From Rubrivirga marina (lineage in GTDB: Bacteria; Bacteroidota; Rhodothermia; Rhodothermales; Rubricoccaceae), in assembly GCF_002283365.1 (NCBI RefSeq), contig NZ_MQWD01000001.1, positions 3,607,951-3,671,950 of the forward strand: a stretch of DNA of 64,000 nt. Reading direction: 5' to 3'. Position 1 is the first letter of the stretch. Each line of letters starts with the position of its first letter. Both the position numbers and the translations under genes were made by a program. A model generated the notes under the pieces. The model was not told the origin of the DNA. It was given only the letters and a program-made list of their open reading frames with translations, and ran no database searches. Below, piece after piece: positions 26,421 through 34,800 of the stretch.

Positions 26421-28934
26421 TCACTCGCCTGATGCCCGTAGTCCCGCCCAGGCCCTGGCCACGGCGCGCGCGTCCGCTCGCCCCCGGGCGCTGGGGGAGG
26501 AGTAGAGGGCGACCGCCCGTCGGTAGGCCGGCCCGGCGTCCCGGCGAGCCCCCCGCTGCTGGAGCGCTGCCCCGAACTCGAGGTACGCGTCAGCCAGCCA
26601 GAGGGAATCGACCCCCACGGGGGCCGGTCTCAAGGCCGTGCGGGCGGCAGACTCGGCTCCGTCGGAATCCCCCTGGAGATTGCGGACACGGGCCAAGCTC
26701 GCGTACTCCCGCACCTGGAGCGGGCTCCCGGGACCGAACCCGGCGATGGACGAGTCGAGGTACGTCTCCGCGTCGCGGTACAGGCCGGCCGACTCGTAGC
26801 TCCTCGCCACGAAGCTGTACCCCGACGCCGTCCGGTTGTGGCTCGTGCCGAGACGGCGTCGGTGCCCCTCGACGGACCTCTTGAGCGTCGGGATCGAGGC
26901 CTCGTACTCGCCGTTGACCCACTGGAGGTGGCCGAACTGACCGATCGCCGTCGCCGTCCGGACGTGGTCGGCGCCGTAGGTCTTCTCCGCGAGAGCCGTC
27001 ACCTGCCGCATCGCCGCGAGTCCCTCCTCGGTGCGCCCGGCGGCGGCCAGGGAGCTGGCGAGCTCGTTCAACGCCCGCTCCTTCATCCACGGGACCCCTG
27101 CCGCCTCCGCAGCCGCGACGGCGCGCTCCGCCCACACGATCGCCTCATCGATGTAGCGGGGCCTCCCGCCGGTGTAGCCGGCCTCCCGGTAGCACCAGGA
27201 GAGGTCGCGCGTCAGGTCGAACAGGACGTCGCGCTCGTTCGGGTTGCCGCTGGCCAGGGCCACGCCGGCCAGGAAGACGGGGATCGCGTCGGCGTACTGC
27301 TGGGTGACCCCGTAGAGCCGTCCGAGTTCGTAGTGCGCGAGCATCCGGTCCTGTACGGAGAGGGTCGTCTGGCCGGCCAGGTCCACCGCCATGGTCAGGA
27401 GCGAGTCGGCCAGGGAGATGTCCCCGACGTCGCGGTACGTCCGTCCCAGGATGGTCAGGAGGTAGGCCCGCAACGCGGGGGACTCGATGGCCTCCACCCG
27501 CTCGAGGCCGAGGTCCAGCACGTCCTGCGCCGACACGACGGTGCCGTTGGTGGACTCGGGGTCCGCCGTGCCGAACAGGCCGGCCAGAAGGTCCGAGGCC
27601 TCCCGCGCTCGGACCGAGGCTTCCTCCGCCGCCGCGCGCGCGCGGCGCTCCTTCGTCAGGGCGGAGAGCGACACGCCGAGTCCCGCGACGAGCGCGACGA
27701 GCGCGACGGCCACCGCCAACGCCGACGCCCGGTGGCGGCGAACGAACCGGCCGACCACGTAGGCATGGGAATCCCTCCGGGCCTCGACGGGCTGTCCCGC
27801 CAGGTGGCGCTCGAGGTCGGCCGCGAGGTCCGCGGCGCTGGCATAGCGACGGGCCGGATCCGGATGGAGAGCTCGAAGGCAAATCGTGTCGAGGTCGCCC
27901 CGGAGGGCGCGGGAGGTCCGGGCGGCTCCCGGTAGGGCAGCCCTGCGTCGGGCGGCCGTCGAGGGGGCCCCGACGAGACGCGAGGGCCACGTGGGCTCGG
28001 TCGTCGCGGGACCCGGGGTGACAGCGTCGTCGTGGGGCCGGCGGCCCGTCAGCAACTCGTACAGGAGCGCCCCGAGCCCGTACACGTCGGCCGCCGTCGT
28101 CACCGTCGCCATCGGCTCGTAGAGCTCGGGCGCTGCGTAGGCCGGCGTGAGGAGGCGGATTCCGGTCCGCGTCAGCGGGAACGCGCCCGAGCCAGGCTCC
28201 CCGGCCTCGTCGAGGAGCTTCGCGATCCCGAAGTCGAGGACGACGGGCTGGGGGAGCGGGCTCCCCCCGGGCCCGTCCCGCTCGGCGACGAGGACGTTCG
28301 ACGGCTTGAGGTCGCGGTGGACGACGAACCGGCGGTGGGCGTGGTCGACGGCCCGGGCCACCTCGGCCATCAGCCCCACCCGCTCCCGGACGCCGAGGTC
28401 CTGAGCGTCGGCGTAGGCCGTGATCGGGAGGCCGTCGACGAACTCGGTCACGAGGTACGGGACGCCGTCGTCGGTCTCGCCCCCGTCGACCAGCCGCGCG
28501 ATGCCGGGGTGGTCGAGCGTGGCGAGGAGGTCGCGTTCCCGTCTCAGACGGGCCATCACGTCTGCGCCCGCGAGTGCCAGCGACTGGCGGACGACTTTGA
28601 CGGCCACCGTCTTGTCGAACGCGCCGTCGGCCCGGTGGGCCCGGTAGACGCGGCCCATCCCTCCCTCCCCTACGAGCTCCTCGATCCGGTACGGGCCGAC
28701 GCGGACGCCCTCGGCCACGGCCGGCACGGGATCGGTGGCCACCAGCGACCCGACGACCTCTTCCGGACGATCGAGCAGGGGGAAGTCGCGCGCCGCGTCG
28801 CGGAGGAGCGGGTCCAGCGCGTCGCGAACCGCGGGGTTGAGCGTCGCGAGGTAGGCATCCCGCTCCTCTCCGTCGAGGTCGAGGGCTCGGTCGAACGCCG
28901 CGTCGACGGCAGTCCAGTCGGGGGAGACCTGCAT
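26421..28934 (-). CDS. Ser/Thr protein kinase with membrane segment and TPR-like tail
   Basis: An 837-residue Hanks-type kinase. After a short helical leader, the kinase domain spans about 75-345: VGEGGMGRVYRAH (P-loop), AVKVV (ATP lysine), HRDLKPSNVLV near residue 205 (catalytic loop) and DFGIAKLLDE (metal-binding Asp). A single membrane helix at about 405-427 places the remaining 400 residues outside the cytoplasm; these are helical repeats of the TPR type (LAHYELGRLYGVTQQYADAI and others). It starts 2 bases after the ECF sigma gene. Kinases of this build paired with ECF factors are a known arrangement in Acidobacteria, Planctomycetes and Rhodothermota-like genomes, where phosphorylation of the sigma factor is suspected. 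Confidence 0.9.
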   Translation of the reverse strand: MQVSPDWTAVDAAFDRALDLDGEERDAYLATLNPAVRDALDPLLRDAARDFPLLDRPEEVVGSLVATDPVPAVAEGVRVGPYRIEELVGEGGMGRVYRAHRADGAFDKTVAVKVVRQSLALAGADVMARLRRERDLLATLDHPGIARLVDGGETDDGVPYLVTEFVDGLPITAYADAQDLGVRERVGLMAEVARAVDHAHRRFVVHRDLKPSNVLVAERDGPGGSPLPQPVVLDFGIAKLLDEAGEPGSGAFPLTRTGIRLLTPAYAAPELYEPMATVTTAADVYGLGALLYELLTGRRPHDDAVTPGPATTEPTWPSRLVGAPSTAARRRAALPGAARTSRALRGDLDTICLRALHPDPARRYASAADLAADLERHLAGQPVEARRDSHAYVVGRFVRRHRASALAVAVALVALVAGLGVSLSALTKERRARAAAEEASVRAREASDLLAGLFGTADPESTNGTVVSAQDVLDLGLERVEAIESPALRAYLLTILGRTYRDVGDISLADSLLTMAVDLAGQTTLSVQDRMLAHYELGRLYGVTQQYADAIPVFLAGVALASGNPNERDVLFDLTRDLSWCYREAGYTGGRPRYIDEAIVWAERAVAAAEAAGVPWMKERALNELASSLAAAGRTEEGLAAMRQVTALAEKTYGADHVRTATAIGQFGHLQWVNGEYEASIPTLKRSVEGHRRRLGTSHNRTASGYSFVARSYESAGLYRDAETYLDSSIAGFGPGSPLQVREYASLARVRNLQGDSDGAESAARTALRPAPVGVDSLWLADAYLEFGAALQQRGARRDAGPAYRRAVALYSSPSARGRADARAVARAWAGLRASGE

Positions 28935-28936
28935 CC

Positions 28937-29530
28937 TCAGCAGAGGTCGGCGCGGAGGTAGGCTCGCGCCCGGGCCCAGTGGCGCGTGACCGTCCGCCGC
29001 GACACCCCCATCACCTCGGCGACCTCGGTCATCTCAAGCCCCCCGAAAAAGCGGAGCTCGACCAGCTGCGCCAGGCCGGCGTCCCGCTCCGCCAGCCGGT
29101 GCAGCGCCCCGTCGAGCGCGAGGACCTGGTCCGCCGCGGTTTCCTCGTCGCCGACGACACCGTCGAGGTCGGGAACGAGCGTGATCGGGCGGTCCGCACC
29201 GCCCCGCTTAGCGGCGTTCCGAGCCCGAGCCCGATCGCAGAGGATCTGGCGCATGGCCCGGCTCGCCACGGCCAGGAAGTGGGAGCGATCGGCCCACTCG
29301 TCCGAGTCGAGCAGCTTGAGGTAGGCCTCGTGCACGAGGCCCGTCGCCGAGACGGTCACGACCCCGGGCTCGGCGCTGATGCGGGCCTGGGACAGGCGCC
29401 GGAGCTCGTCGTAGACGTGCCGGAAGAGGAAGTCGGAGGCCCGATCGTCTCCGCCGCGCGCGGCGGAGATCAGGGCGGTCGTGTCATGCGTCCGCACGGG
29501 GACCGAGGGGTGTGAGCTCAATGTCAACAT
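28937..29530 (-). CDS. ECF-type sigma factor (TIGR02999-like, kinase-associated)
   Basis: A 197-residue sigma-70 family member with regions sigma-2 (ASDFLFRHVYDELRRLSQARIS ... HEAYLKLLDSDEWADRSHFLAVASRAMRQIL) and sigma-4 (VELRFFGGLEMTEVAEVMGVSRRTVTRHWARARAYL). This matches the Acidobacterial ECF group (TIGR02999), typically encoded directly upstream of a Hanks-type kinase, as here. The ATG at 29530 is taken; a GTG at 29497 (VRTHDTTALIS) is equally possible and would free 33 bases. No anti-sigma gene is present, so the kinase is the likely controller (inference). Confidence 0.9.
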   Translation of the reverse strand: MLTLSSHPSVPVRTHDTTALISAARGGDDRASDFLFRHVYDELRRLSQARISAEPGVVTVSATGLVHEAYLKLLDSDEWADRSHFLAVASRAMRQILCDRARARNAAKRGGADRPITLVPDLDGVVGDEETAADQVLALDGALHRLAERDAGLAQLVELRFFGGLEMTEVAEVMGVSRRTVTRHWARARAYLRADLC

Positions 29531-29636
29531 AACGTCTCGTGAGGGCGCCTCCCGGGGCCGAGTTCCAAGTCGTGTGGAGGGGGTGTCTCACCTGGGTCAG
29601 GTTTTCCGCTTCCTGGGTGGCTCCCCCTCCAACCCC

Positions 29637-30431
29637 GTGCAGGTCCCGTCCTCCAGCGCCCCTCCCCCATCGAACGGCCGCCCCCTCGGCCCGGATGCCC
29701 TCGACGTCGGTGGCGAGGACTCCACGGAGCGACCGCTCATCCTCATCGTGGGAGAAGACGAAGGCCTTCGAGAGGAACTCCGCTCCCGCATCGCGTGGAC
29801 TTACCGCGTCGAGGAGGCTCACTGTGGTCCTGCCGGCATCGAGCACGCCCTGTCCGTGCTCCCGGACCTCGTGCTCGTGGACGTGACCATCCCCGACGCC
29901 GACGGCATCGCGCTCCTGGCGACCCTCCGCGACGACGGACGGACGCGGCACGTGCCAGTCATCCTCCTCTCCGCCGGCGCACCCCACGACCAGGCTGCCG
30001 ACGTGCTCGGGCTCGCCGCCGGCGTCGCGGGGCTCGTTACCGACTGGGAGCCGCTTCTGAGTCTCCCCGCCTCGGCGATCGGCCCGCCCCTCCCGCCCCA
30101 GGACCAGTCATTTCTCGAGCGGGTCGACGACGCGATCCGCACCCACATGGGATCCCCCAGCTTCGGGGCCCGCGCGCTGGCCGAGGCGGTCTCAGTGAGC
30201 CCGCGCCAGCTCCGACGCCGACTCGCCGAGCTCACCGGGGAATCGCCCGCGGGCCACGTTCGCCGCATCCGCCTTGAGCGGGCCGCCGCGCTGCTCCGCG
30301 ACGGGGCGATGAGCGTCAAGGAGGTCTCCTACGCGGTCGGGTTCGCCAGCACGTCCGGGTTCCGGGCTGCCTTCCGCGAGGCCCACGGCGTCGCGCCCTC
30401 GGAGTTCGGTCGCGAGGTCTTCTCGTCATGA
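29637..30431 (+). CDS. Receiver + AraC-type HTH regulator
   Basis: About 264 residues. A receiver-like domain (LILIVGEDEGLREELRSRI ... DLVLVDVTIPDADG) is followed by an AraC-type helix-turn-helix (about 165-264: LAEAVSVSPRQLRRRLAEL and VKEVSYAVGFASTSGFRAAF). The phosphoacceptor Asp is present, but the usual Lys near the end of the receiver is not visible (GLVTDW), so phosphorylation signalling may be altered. GTG 29637 is chosen; the open frame extends back to 29481 and would overlap the ECF gene on the other strand. It is divergent from the sigma factor and upstream of a large secreted protein, a possible target. Confidence 0.8.
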   Translation: MQVPSSSAPPPSNGRPLGPDALDVGGEDSTERPLILIVGEDEGLREELRSRIAWTYRVEEAHCGPAGIEHALSVLPDLVLVDVTIPDADGIALLATLRDDGRTRHVPVILLSAGAPHDQAADVLGLAAGVAGLVTDWEPLLSLPASAIGPPLPPQDQSFLERVDDAIRTHMGSPSFGARALAEAVSVSPRQLRRRLAELTGESPAGHVRRIRLERAAALLRDGAMSVKEVSYAVGFASTSGFRAAFREAHGVAPSEFGREVFSS

Positions 30432-30830
30432 CCCGAGACCTGTCGACTCATCCGCGCACCGACGTCGTCTGCGTCGGGGTGTCCGATCTGCGGCGGCGTT
30501 TGTCCGCTGTGCGGCGGTGGGCGAGCGGCGCGGTGGGTCCCGCCTCGACTAGGCTCCCTGGCCTCCCCCACATGTCACCTTCCGCTGGGTGTCCGCCTTC
30601 ACGCTCCGCCCAACAGGCCGGTGGTCTCCCTAGTCCCAGAGCCCCTCTATCGCCGCGGTATCCGTGGTCTCGGTGGGTCGCCTTCTGGCTGCCCGCCTCA
30701 GAGGGGGGAGCCCTCCCCGGGCTGGGTTGCCCGCCGGCGTGACTCCGACTCCAAGCCCCCTCTCGCACTCACCGGCCGTGCCCCAGCACGGTCTTCATCT
30801 ACGGCCCTCGTGGCCCTCGACCTCACCCTC
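30432..30830. other. 399-bp spacer upstream of the RCC1-repeat gene
   Basis: I see no supported gene here on either strand. A weak hairpin GGGGGAG/CTCCCC occurs around 30703-30718. The region should carry the promoter of the downstream secreted-protein gene, but I cannot identify convincing -33/-7 boxes. Confidence 0.5.
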
Positions 30831-33173
30831 ATGACGATCTCTGTACGCTCTCTCTCACGGTTAGCGGCCCTCGCGCTGATGGCCCTCGTCGTAGCCCCCG
30901 TCGCGCTCGCCCAGAGCGGGACCGTCGCCTCCAACAGCTACGCCCCCCCCTCCGGCCTCAGCGACGTGGCGTCCATCTCTGCGGGGTACTACCACGGGCT
31001 CGCACTGAAGACGGACGGGTCCGTCGTCCAGTGGGGGGGCACCTCAAACGGGCAGGGATCGCCCCCCGCCGGCCTCAACGCCGTCGCCGTCGACGCCGGG
31101 CACTTCCATAGCCTCGCGCTCCGATCGGATGGGACCGTCGTCGCCTGGGGGAGCAACAGCAACGGGCAGAGCACGGTCCCGAGCGGCCTCTCCGACGTGG
31201 TCGCGGTCTCCGGCGGGTCTTATCACAGCCTCGCACTGAAGTCGGACGGCACGGTCGTCGGCTGGGGGGGCCGCACGTTCGGAGAGGCCACGCCGCCGGC
31301 TGGCCTCACCGACGTCGTCGCGATCGAGGCGGGAGGCGTCATGAGCCTCGCCCTCAAGGCGGATGGCACGGTCGTCCAGTGGGGGCACAGCGGCTACGGA
31401 ACGCCCCCCAGCAGCCTCGCCGGCGTGGTCTCCATCGCCGCCGGGGAGTTCCACGGGCTCGCCCTCAAGGCCGACGGGACCATCGTCGGCTGGGGGTACA
31501 GCGAGGGCTACGGCGCGGAGACGGCGCCCGCAACCCTCACCGACCCCGTCGCGATCTCGGCCGGACAGAGCTTCAGCATCGGGCTCAACAGCGACGGGAC
31601 CATCGTCGGGTGGGGGTATCCCGGCGGCTTCAGCGGGATGACGACGCTCTCGGGCGTCCGGAGCCTCTCGGCGGGCCGGGGCTTCACGCTCGCCCTCTAT
31701 GGCGAGACGCCGCCCCTCCCGACGACTCCCGGCGGCGGTGGCGGCGGCAGCAGTGAGTCGGCCCTCGCCATCGGCTCGTCGGCCTCGGTGTACTGGCCGA
31801 CGGACACGGCCGAGATCGCCGTCGACGCCGCCGCCGCCGACGGGCTCCTCGCCCTCTCGGCCGTCCTCGGCTACGACCCCGCCCGCCTCGACTACGACAC
31901 CGGGTCGCTCGAGGCCGGCGCCCTCTTCACCGACGGGTCGCCCCAGGCGTTCGCCCAGGACTTCCCCGAGGCGGGCACCCTCGACTGGACGACGGGCCGC
32001 ACAGTCGGGACCGCGACCGGCGACGGGTCCGTCGCGACGGTCACGTTCTCGATCGACGACCTCGCCGCCCCCGGCTGGGCCCCGTTCACGCTCGACCGCG
32101 TCGACGCCATCGACGACGCCGGTGCCGAGTTCACCTTCGACGAGGTCGGAGGCGGGCAGTTCATGATCGGCGGCGTGTGGCCGGGCGACCTCAACAACGA
32201 CTGCACGGCCAACTACCTGGACGGCCTCGCCATCCTTGCCGACTATAACGCGACCGGCGCGGCCCGCCCCGGTGATCGCGACATCGCGTGGGGGGCCAAG
32301 GCGTTCTCCCCGTGGGGCGGCTCGTCGGCCGCGCCTGAGTTCCTACGGAGCTTCATGGACGGCGACGGGAACGGGACGCTCGACTACCGCGACGCCCTCC
32401 CGGTCCTCCTCAACTACAACGAGACCCACGAGGCCGAGACAGGCTGCGTCGCGCCCGCGTCGGCCGCCCGGTTCGCGGGCACGGTCGATCGCACGGCGGG
32501 CGCGGCTTCAGTCGCCCTCAACGGGGCGGTCGGATCGACCGTCGCCTTCGACCTGGCGCTCTCCGAGCCGGCCGCCGAGCTCCTCGGCGTCGGCATCCAA
32601 CTCCGGTTCGGAACGAGCGGCGCGACGGTCACGAGCGTCGAGCCCGGCTCGCTCTTCACGCCGGCCATCAGCATCGTCCACATTGAGGACGGCGTGGCCG
32701 AGGCCGCGTTCGGCCAGGCCGGCCCTGACGCCGCGATCTCCGGCGAGGGCACGCTCGTCCGCGTCGTGGCTCGGATTGACGCGCCGGACGCGGCCGTCGA
32801 GATCGCCGGCCTCCACCTCTCGACGGTGAGCGGCGGGACGACCGCGCTCGACCCGGCCGCGGGTGGCGTGACGGTCTCCGAGTCCCAGCCGGTGGCCAAC
32901 GAGGACGCGGCCGGCGGCGCCCTCGACGTGGCCCTCGCCCCGAACCCGGCCCGCGCCGCGGCTCACGTCGCGCTGACCGCGCCGGAGGCCGGGGCGGTCA
33001 CGGTCCGTGTGTTCGACGCGCTCGGCCGGCAGGTGGCCGCCGTCGACCAGACGGTCCCGGCGGGCTCGACCCGGTTCGAGCTTCCGATCGACGCGCTCGC
33101 CCCGGGCGTGTACGTCGTCCGCGTCGCCGGCTTCGGCCAAGCGACCAGCCGGACCCTGACGGTCGCCCGCTAA
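30831..33173 (+). CDS. Secreted RCC1-repeat protein with cohesin/dockerin-like modules and type IX sorting domain
   Basis: A 780-residue exported protein. The signal peptide ends near VALAQS (residue 24). Residues about 30-290 carry seven RCC1-like repeats (SAGYYHGLALKTDGSVVQWG type), predicting a seven-bladed propeller. A Pro/Gly linker leads to a cohesin-like domain (about 310-440), then two calcium-loop segments (PGDLNNDCTANYLD and MDGDGNGTLDYRD) resembling a dockerin, then a second cohesin-like domain, and a Por sorting tail (VALAPNPARAA ... VRVFDALGRQVAAV ... GVYVVRVAG). Start ATG 30831 begins the signal peptide. The role may be surface assembly or adhesion, with partner unknown. Confidence 0.85.
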   Translation: MTISVRSLSRLAALALMALVVAPVALAQSGTVASNSYAPPSGLSDVASISAGYYHGLALKTDGSVVQWGGTSNGQGSPPAGLNAVAVDAGHFHSLALRSDGTVVAWGSNSNGQSTVPSGLSDVVAVSGGSYHSLALKSDGTVVGWGGRTFGEATPPAGLTDVVAIEAGGVMSLALKADGTVVQWGHSGYGTPPSSLAGVVSIAAGEFHGLALKADGTIVGWGYSEGYGAETAPATLTDPVAISAGQSFSIGLNSDGTIVGWGYPGGFSGMTTLSGVRSLSAGRGFTLALYGETPPLPTTPGGGGGGSSESALAIGSSASVYWPTDTAEIAVDAAAADGLLALSAVLGYDPARLDYDTGSLEAGALFTDGSPQAFAQDFPEAGTLDWTTGRTVGTATGDGSVATVTFSIDDLAAPGWAPFTLDRVDAIDDAGAEFTFDEVGGGQFMIGGVWPGDLNNDCTANYLDGLAILADYNATGAARPGDRDIAWGAKAFSPWGGSSAAPEFLRSFMDGDGNGTLDYRDALPVLLNYNETHEAETGCVAPASAARFAGTVDRTAGAASVALNGAVGSTVAFDLALSEPAAELLGVGIQLRFGTSGATVTSVEPGSLFTPAISIVHIEDGVAEAAFGQAGPDAAISGEGTLVRVVARIDAPDAAVEIAGLHLSTVSGGTTALDPAAGGVTVSESQPVANEDAAGGALDVALAPNPARAAAHVALTAPEAGAVTVRVFDALGRQVAAVDQTVPAGSTRFELPIDALAPGVYVVRVAGFGQATSRTLTVAR

Positions 33174-33200
33174 CCCGGTTCGACAGGGACGGTACGCCAC

Positions 33201-33230
33201 GGGCCCGCCCCTCCTCGGAGGGGCGGGCCC
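33201..33230. terminator. 14-bp-stem terminator after the RCC1-repeat gene
   Basis: GGGCCCGCCCCTCC (33201-33214) pairs perfectly with GGAGGGGCGGGCCC (33217-33230) across 2 bases, 27 bases after the stop at 33173. The sequence including its downstream flank resembles the terminator at 34601-34632, which supports duplication of this segment. Confidence 0.8.
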
Positions 33231-33248
33231 GCGCGCCTGAGGCCCTCC

Positions 33249-33264
33249 GCCTCGACGCCGAGGC
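33249..33264. repeat. Palindrome GCCTCGACGCCGAGGC (unit 1)
   Basis: A family palindrome with one mismatch, 13 bases from the position that corresponds to the fadA stop codon in the adjacent fadA remnant. The same spacing (11-13 bases) is found at the second remnant and at the real fadA 3' end. Confidence 0.6.
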
Positions 33265-33281
33265 GAGGGAAGCCGGGCGAG

Positions 33282-33364
33282 CGGCGGAGGGTCTCGAAGA
33301 CGCCCGAGGGACCCACCCCACCGCCCACGCGCACCGTGACGATGCGATAGTGCGAGCCACGACG
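33282..33364 (-). pseudogene. Remnant 1 of the fadA 3' end
   Basis: These 83 bases align without gaps to 35351-35433, the last coding part of fadA, at 64 of 83 positions. On the minus strand they would read VGGGVGPSGVFETLRR, against IGGGMGASAVFENLRR in FadA. The stop codon position is changed to TCG. No upstream thiolase sequence remains that I can recognise beyond about 33370. Confidence 0.75.
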
Positions 33365-33573
33365 CCTCGTCTACCGGGCCGGTGACGCTGCGCTCGCGCC
33401 GCGCATCCTCCCAATCGCGGATCACGTGACGACGGCGCTCCTCACGGACGACAAAAAAGTTCGGCGGGGCTGGCCGCCCGTCCGGCCCGTTCTCGCTTGT
33501 GGACTAGCAGACAGCTGTGCTGCTCCGCCCCGCCCTCTGGTGGAACGGTCTTCTCATCACACCCCAACGATTG

Positions 33574-34545
33574 ATGCTCCGCACCCTCCTTGTTGCCGCT
33601 CTCGCCTCCGTTGCCCTGCCCGCTCTCGCACAGTCAGGCGAGTCCTCGGTCGCGCTTCGCTCCGACACCGGCACGTACCTCGCGCGCTGCTACGGCTGCG
33701 TCCCCGGAAACGACAACTCCCCGACGAACGTCGCGACCGTCCACGAGGAGGCGGGCGACCCGGCGGCCCTGCCCGCCCACGCCCGGTTCGCCATCGTCCC
33801 GCAGCCCGACGGCCGGGTCGCCCTCCGGACCGACTCCGGCAACTACATGGCGCGGTGCGCCGGCTGCACGCCCGAGGTCCGCTACGCGGAGGTGAACGAC
33901 GTCGCCTTCGTCCACGTGAGGCAGCCCTCGGAGGGGCCGTGGGCGCTGTTCACGATGACCCAGATGCCGAACGGGAAGTACACCTTCCAGTCGGACAACG
34001 GCCGGTACCTCGCCCGCTGCAACAACTGTGTCGTAGGCAGCCTCCAGCCCGACGTGGCCATGATGCACGAGACGAACCCCGACTCGCCGTGGGCGCAGTG
34101 GGACGTGGTCCAACTAGGTGGGGGCGCCTCCGGCGACGAAAGCGCGGCCGCGGAAGAGAGGATCACGATCGACGGGACGGAGGTCCTGACCGGCGCCGTC
34201 CAGGTCACGCTCCAGTGGAACGCCCCCGTCGACCTTGACCTCTTCGTGACCGACCCGAACGGGGACGAGGTCTCGTACATCAACACGAGCGTGCCGTCTG
34301 GCGGGGTCCTCGACGTTGACGCCCGTGCGTCGTGCGCGGCGACACCTGAGACGGTCGAGAACATCGTATGGCAGACGAACCCGCCCCAGGGCACATACGG
34401 CGTCCGGGTCAACTACTACACCGCGTGCGACGAGGGCCCCGTGCCCTACACCGCGACGCTCCGGCGCGGCGGCCAAGTCGTCGAGACGTGGACCGGCACC
34501 CTCAACGTTGGTGAGTCAGCCGATCACACCTTCATGGCCCAGTAG
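33574..34545 (+). CDS. Secreted fascin-like beta-trefoil protein with three CxxC motifs and a DUF2135/YfaP-like domain
   Basis: A 323-residue exported protein. The signal peptide ends near LPALAQS (residue 20). Residues about 23-185 contain three repeats in which the fascin/trefoil YLxAxx segment carries a CxxC: YLARCYGC, YMARCAGC, YLARCNNC, about 60 residues apart. They may form disulfides or bind metal. A second domain (about 205-323) has VQVTLQWNAPVDLDLFVTDPNGDEV and YGVRVNYYTACDEGPVPYTATL, typical of the YfaP/DUF2135 beta-sandwich. ATG 33574 begins the signal peptide. It is flanked by fadA-end repeats and has its own terminator, so it looks like inserted cargo. Biological role unknown. 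Confidence 0.8.
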   Translation: MLRTLLVAALASVALPALAQSGESSVALRSDTGTYLARCYGCVPGNDNSPTNVATVHEEAGDPAALPAHARFAIVPQPDGRVALRTDSGNYMARCAGCTPEVRYAEVNDVAFVHVRQPSEGPWALFTMTQMPNGKYTFQSDNGRYLARCNNCVVGSLQPDVAMMHETNPDSPWAQWDVVQLGGGASGDESAAAEERITIDGTEVLTGAVQVTLQWNAPVDLDLFVTDPNGDEVSYINTSVPSGGVLDVDARASCAATPETVENIVWQTNPPQGTYGVRVNYYTACDEGPVPYTATLRRGGQVVETWTGTLNVGESADHTFMAQ

Positions 34546-34600
34546 CCCACCCGGCCGGCCGCCTCGCTCTCCGTAGCGGGCATGGAGGGACGACACGCAG

Positions 34601-34632
34601 CGGGCCCGCTCTTCTCAGGAGGAGCGGGCCCG
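34601..34632. terminator. Terminator after the beta-trefoil gene
   Basis: CGGGCCCGCTC (34601-34611) pairs with GAGCGGGCCCG (34622-34632), an 11-bp perfect stem with a 10-base loop, followed by TCGTTGTTT. The stem and flanks resemble 33201-33230. Confidence 0.8.
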
Positions 34633-34648
34633 TCGTTGTTTAGCTCCT

Positions 34649-34682
34649 CCGCCTCGGCGGCTCCGTGGAGCGACCGAGGCGG
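34649..34682. repeat. Structured palindrome (unit 2), inverted relative to unit 3
   Basis: CCGCCTCGG (34649-34657) and CCGAGGCGG (34674-34682) enclose an inner hairpin GCTCC-GT-GGAGC. Its reverse complement closely matches 35302-35335, so the two elements flank the SLATT gene as an inverted pair. Confidence 0.7.
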
Positions 34683-34693
34683 CGGGGTTGAAT

Positions 34694-34746
34694 CTACCGG
34701 CGGAGGTTCTTGAACAGGGCCGAGGCGCCCATCCCGCCCCCCGATG
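34694..34746 (-). pseudogene. Remnant 2 of the fadA 3' end
   Basis: Bases 34698-34746 match 35351-35398 of fadA at 44 of 48 positions plus one inserted C. Read on the minus strand the end gives GGMGASALFKNLRR followed by TAG, so the stop is kept, while the inserted C shifts the frame just upstream. It is clearly younger (better conserved) than remnant 1. Confidence 0.85.
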
Positions 34747-34800
34747 ACGCCATCCTGTCACCGCACGAGCGTATCCTCACGTCCCCTCGTTCACCGTGCC

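Larger units (their letters stand above)
33174..33573. other. 400-bp gene-free spacer with duplicated elements
   Basis: Between the RCC1-repeat gene and the beta-trefoil gene. It contains, in order, a terminator (33201-33230), a palindrome (33249-33264), a fadA 3'-end remnant (33282-33364) and a near-palindrome AGCAGACAGCTGTGCTGCT (33506-33524), 50 bases before the next start. No supported gene. Confidence 0.7.

Noticed and set aside
30960-31700. Second repeat series
   Set aside because: These are the RCC1 protein repeats in frame, not a nucleic-acid array.
32508-33425. A minus-strand 305-codon frame overlapping the end of the RCC1-repeat gene and the fadA remnant
   Set aside because: It reads the remnant in a different frame from the thiolase and lacks domains; it is a shadow frame.
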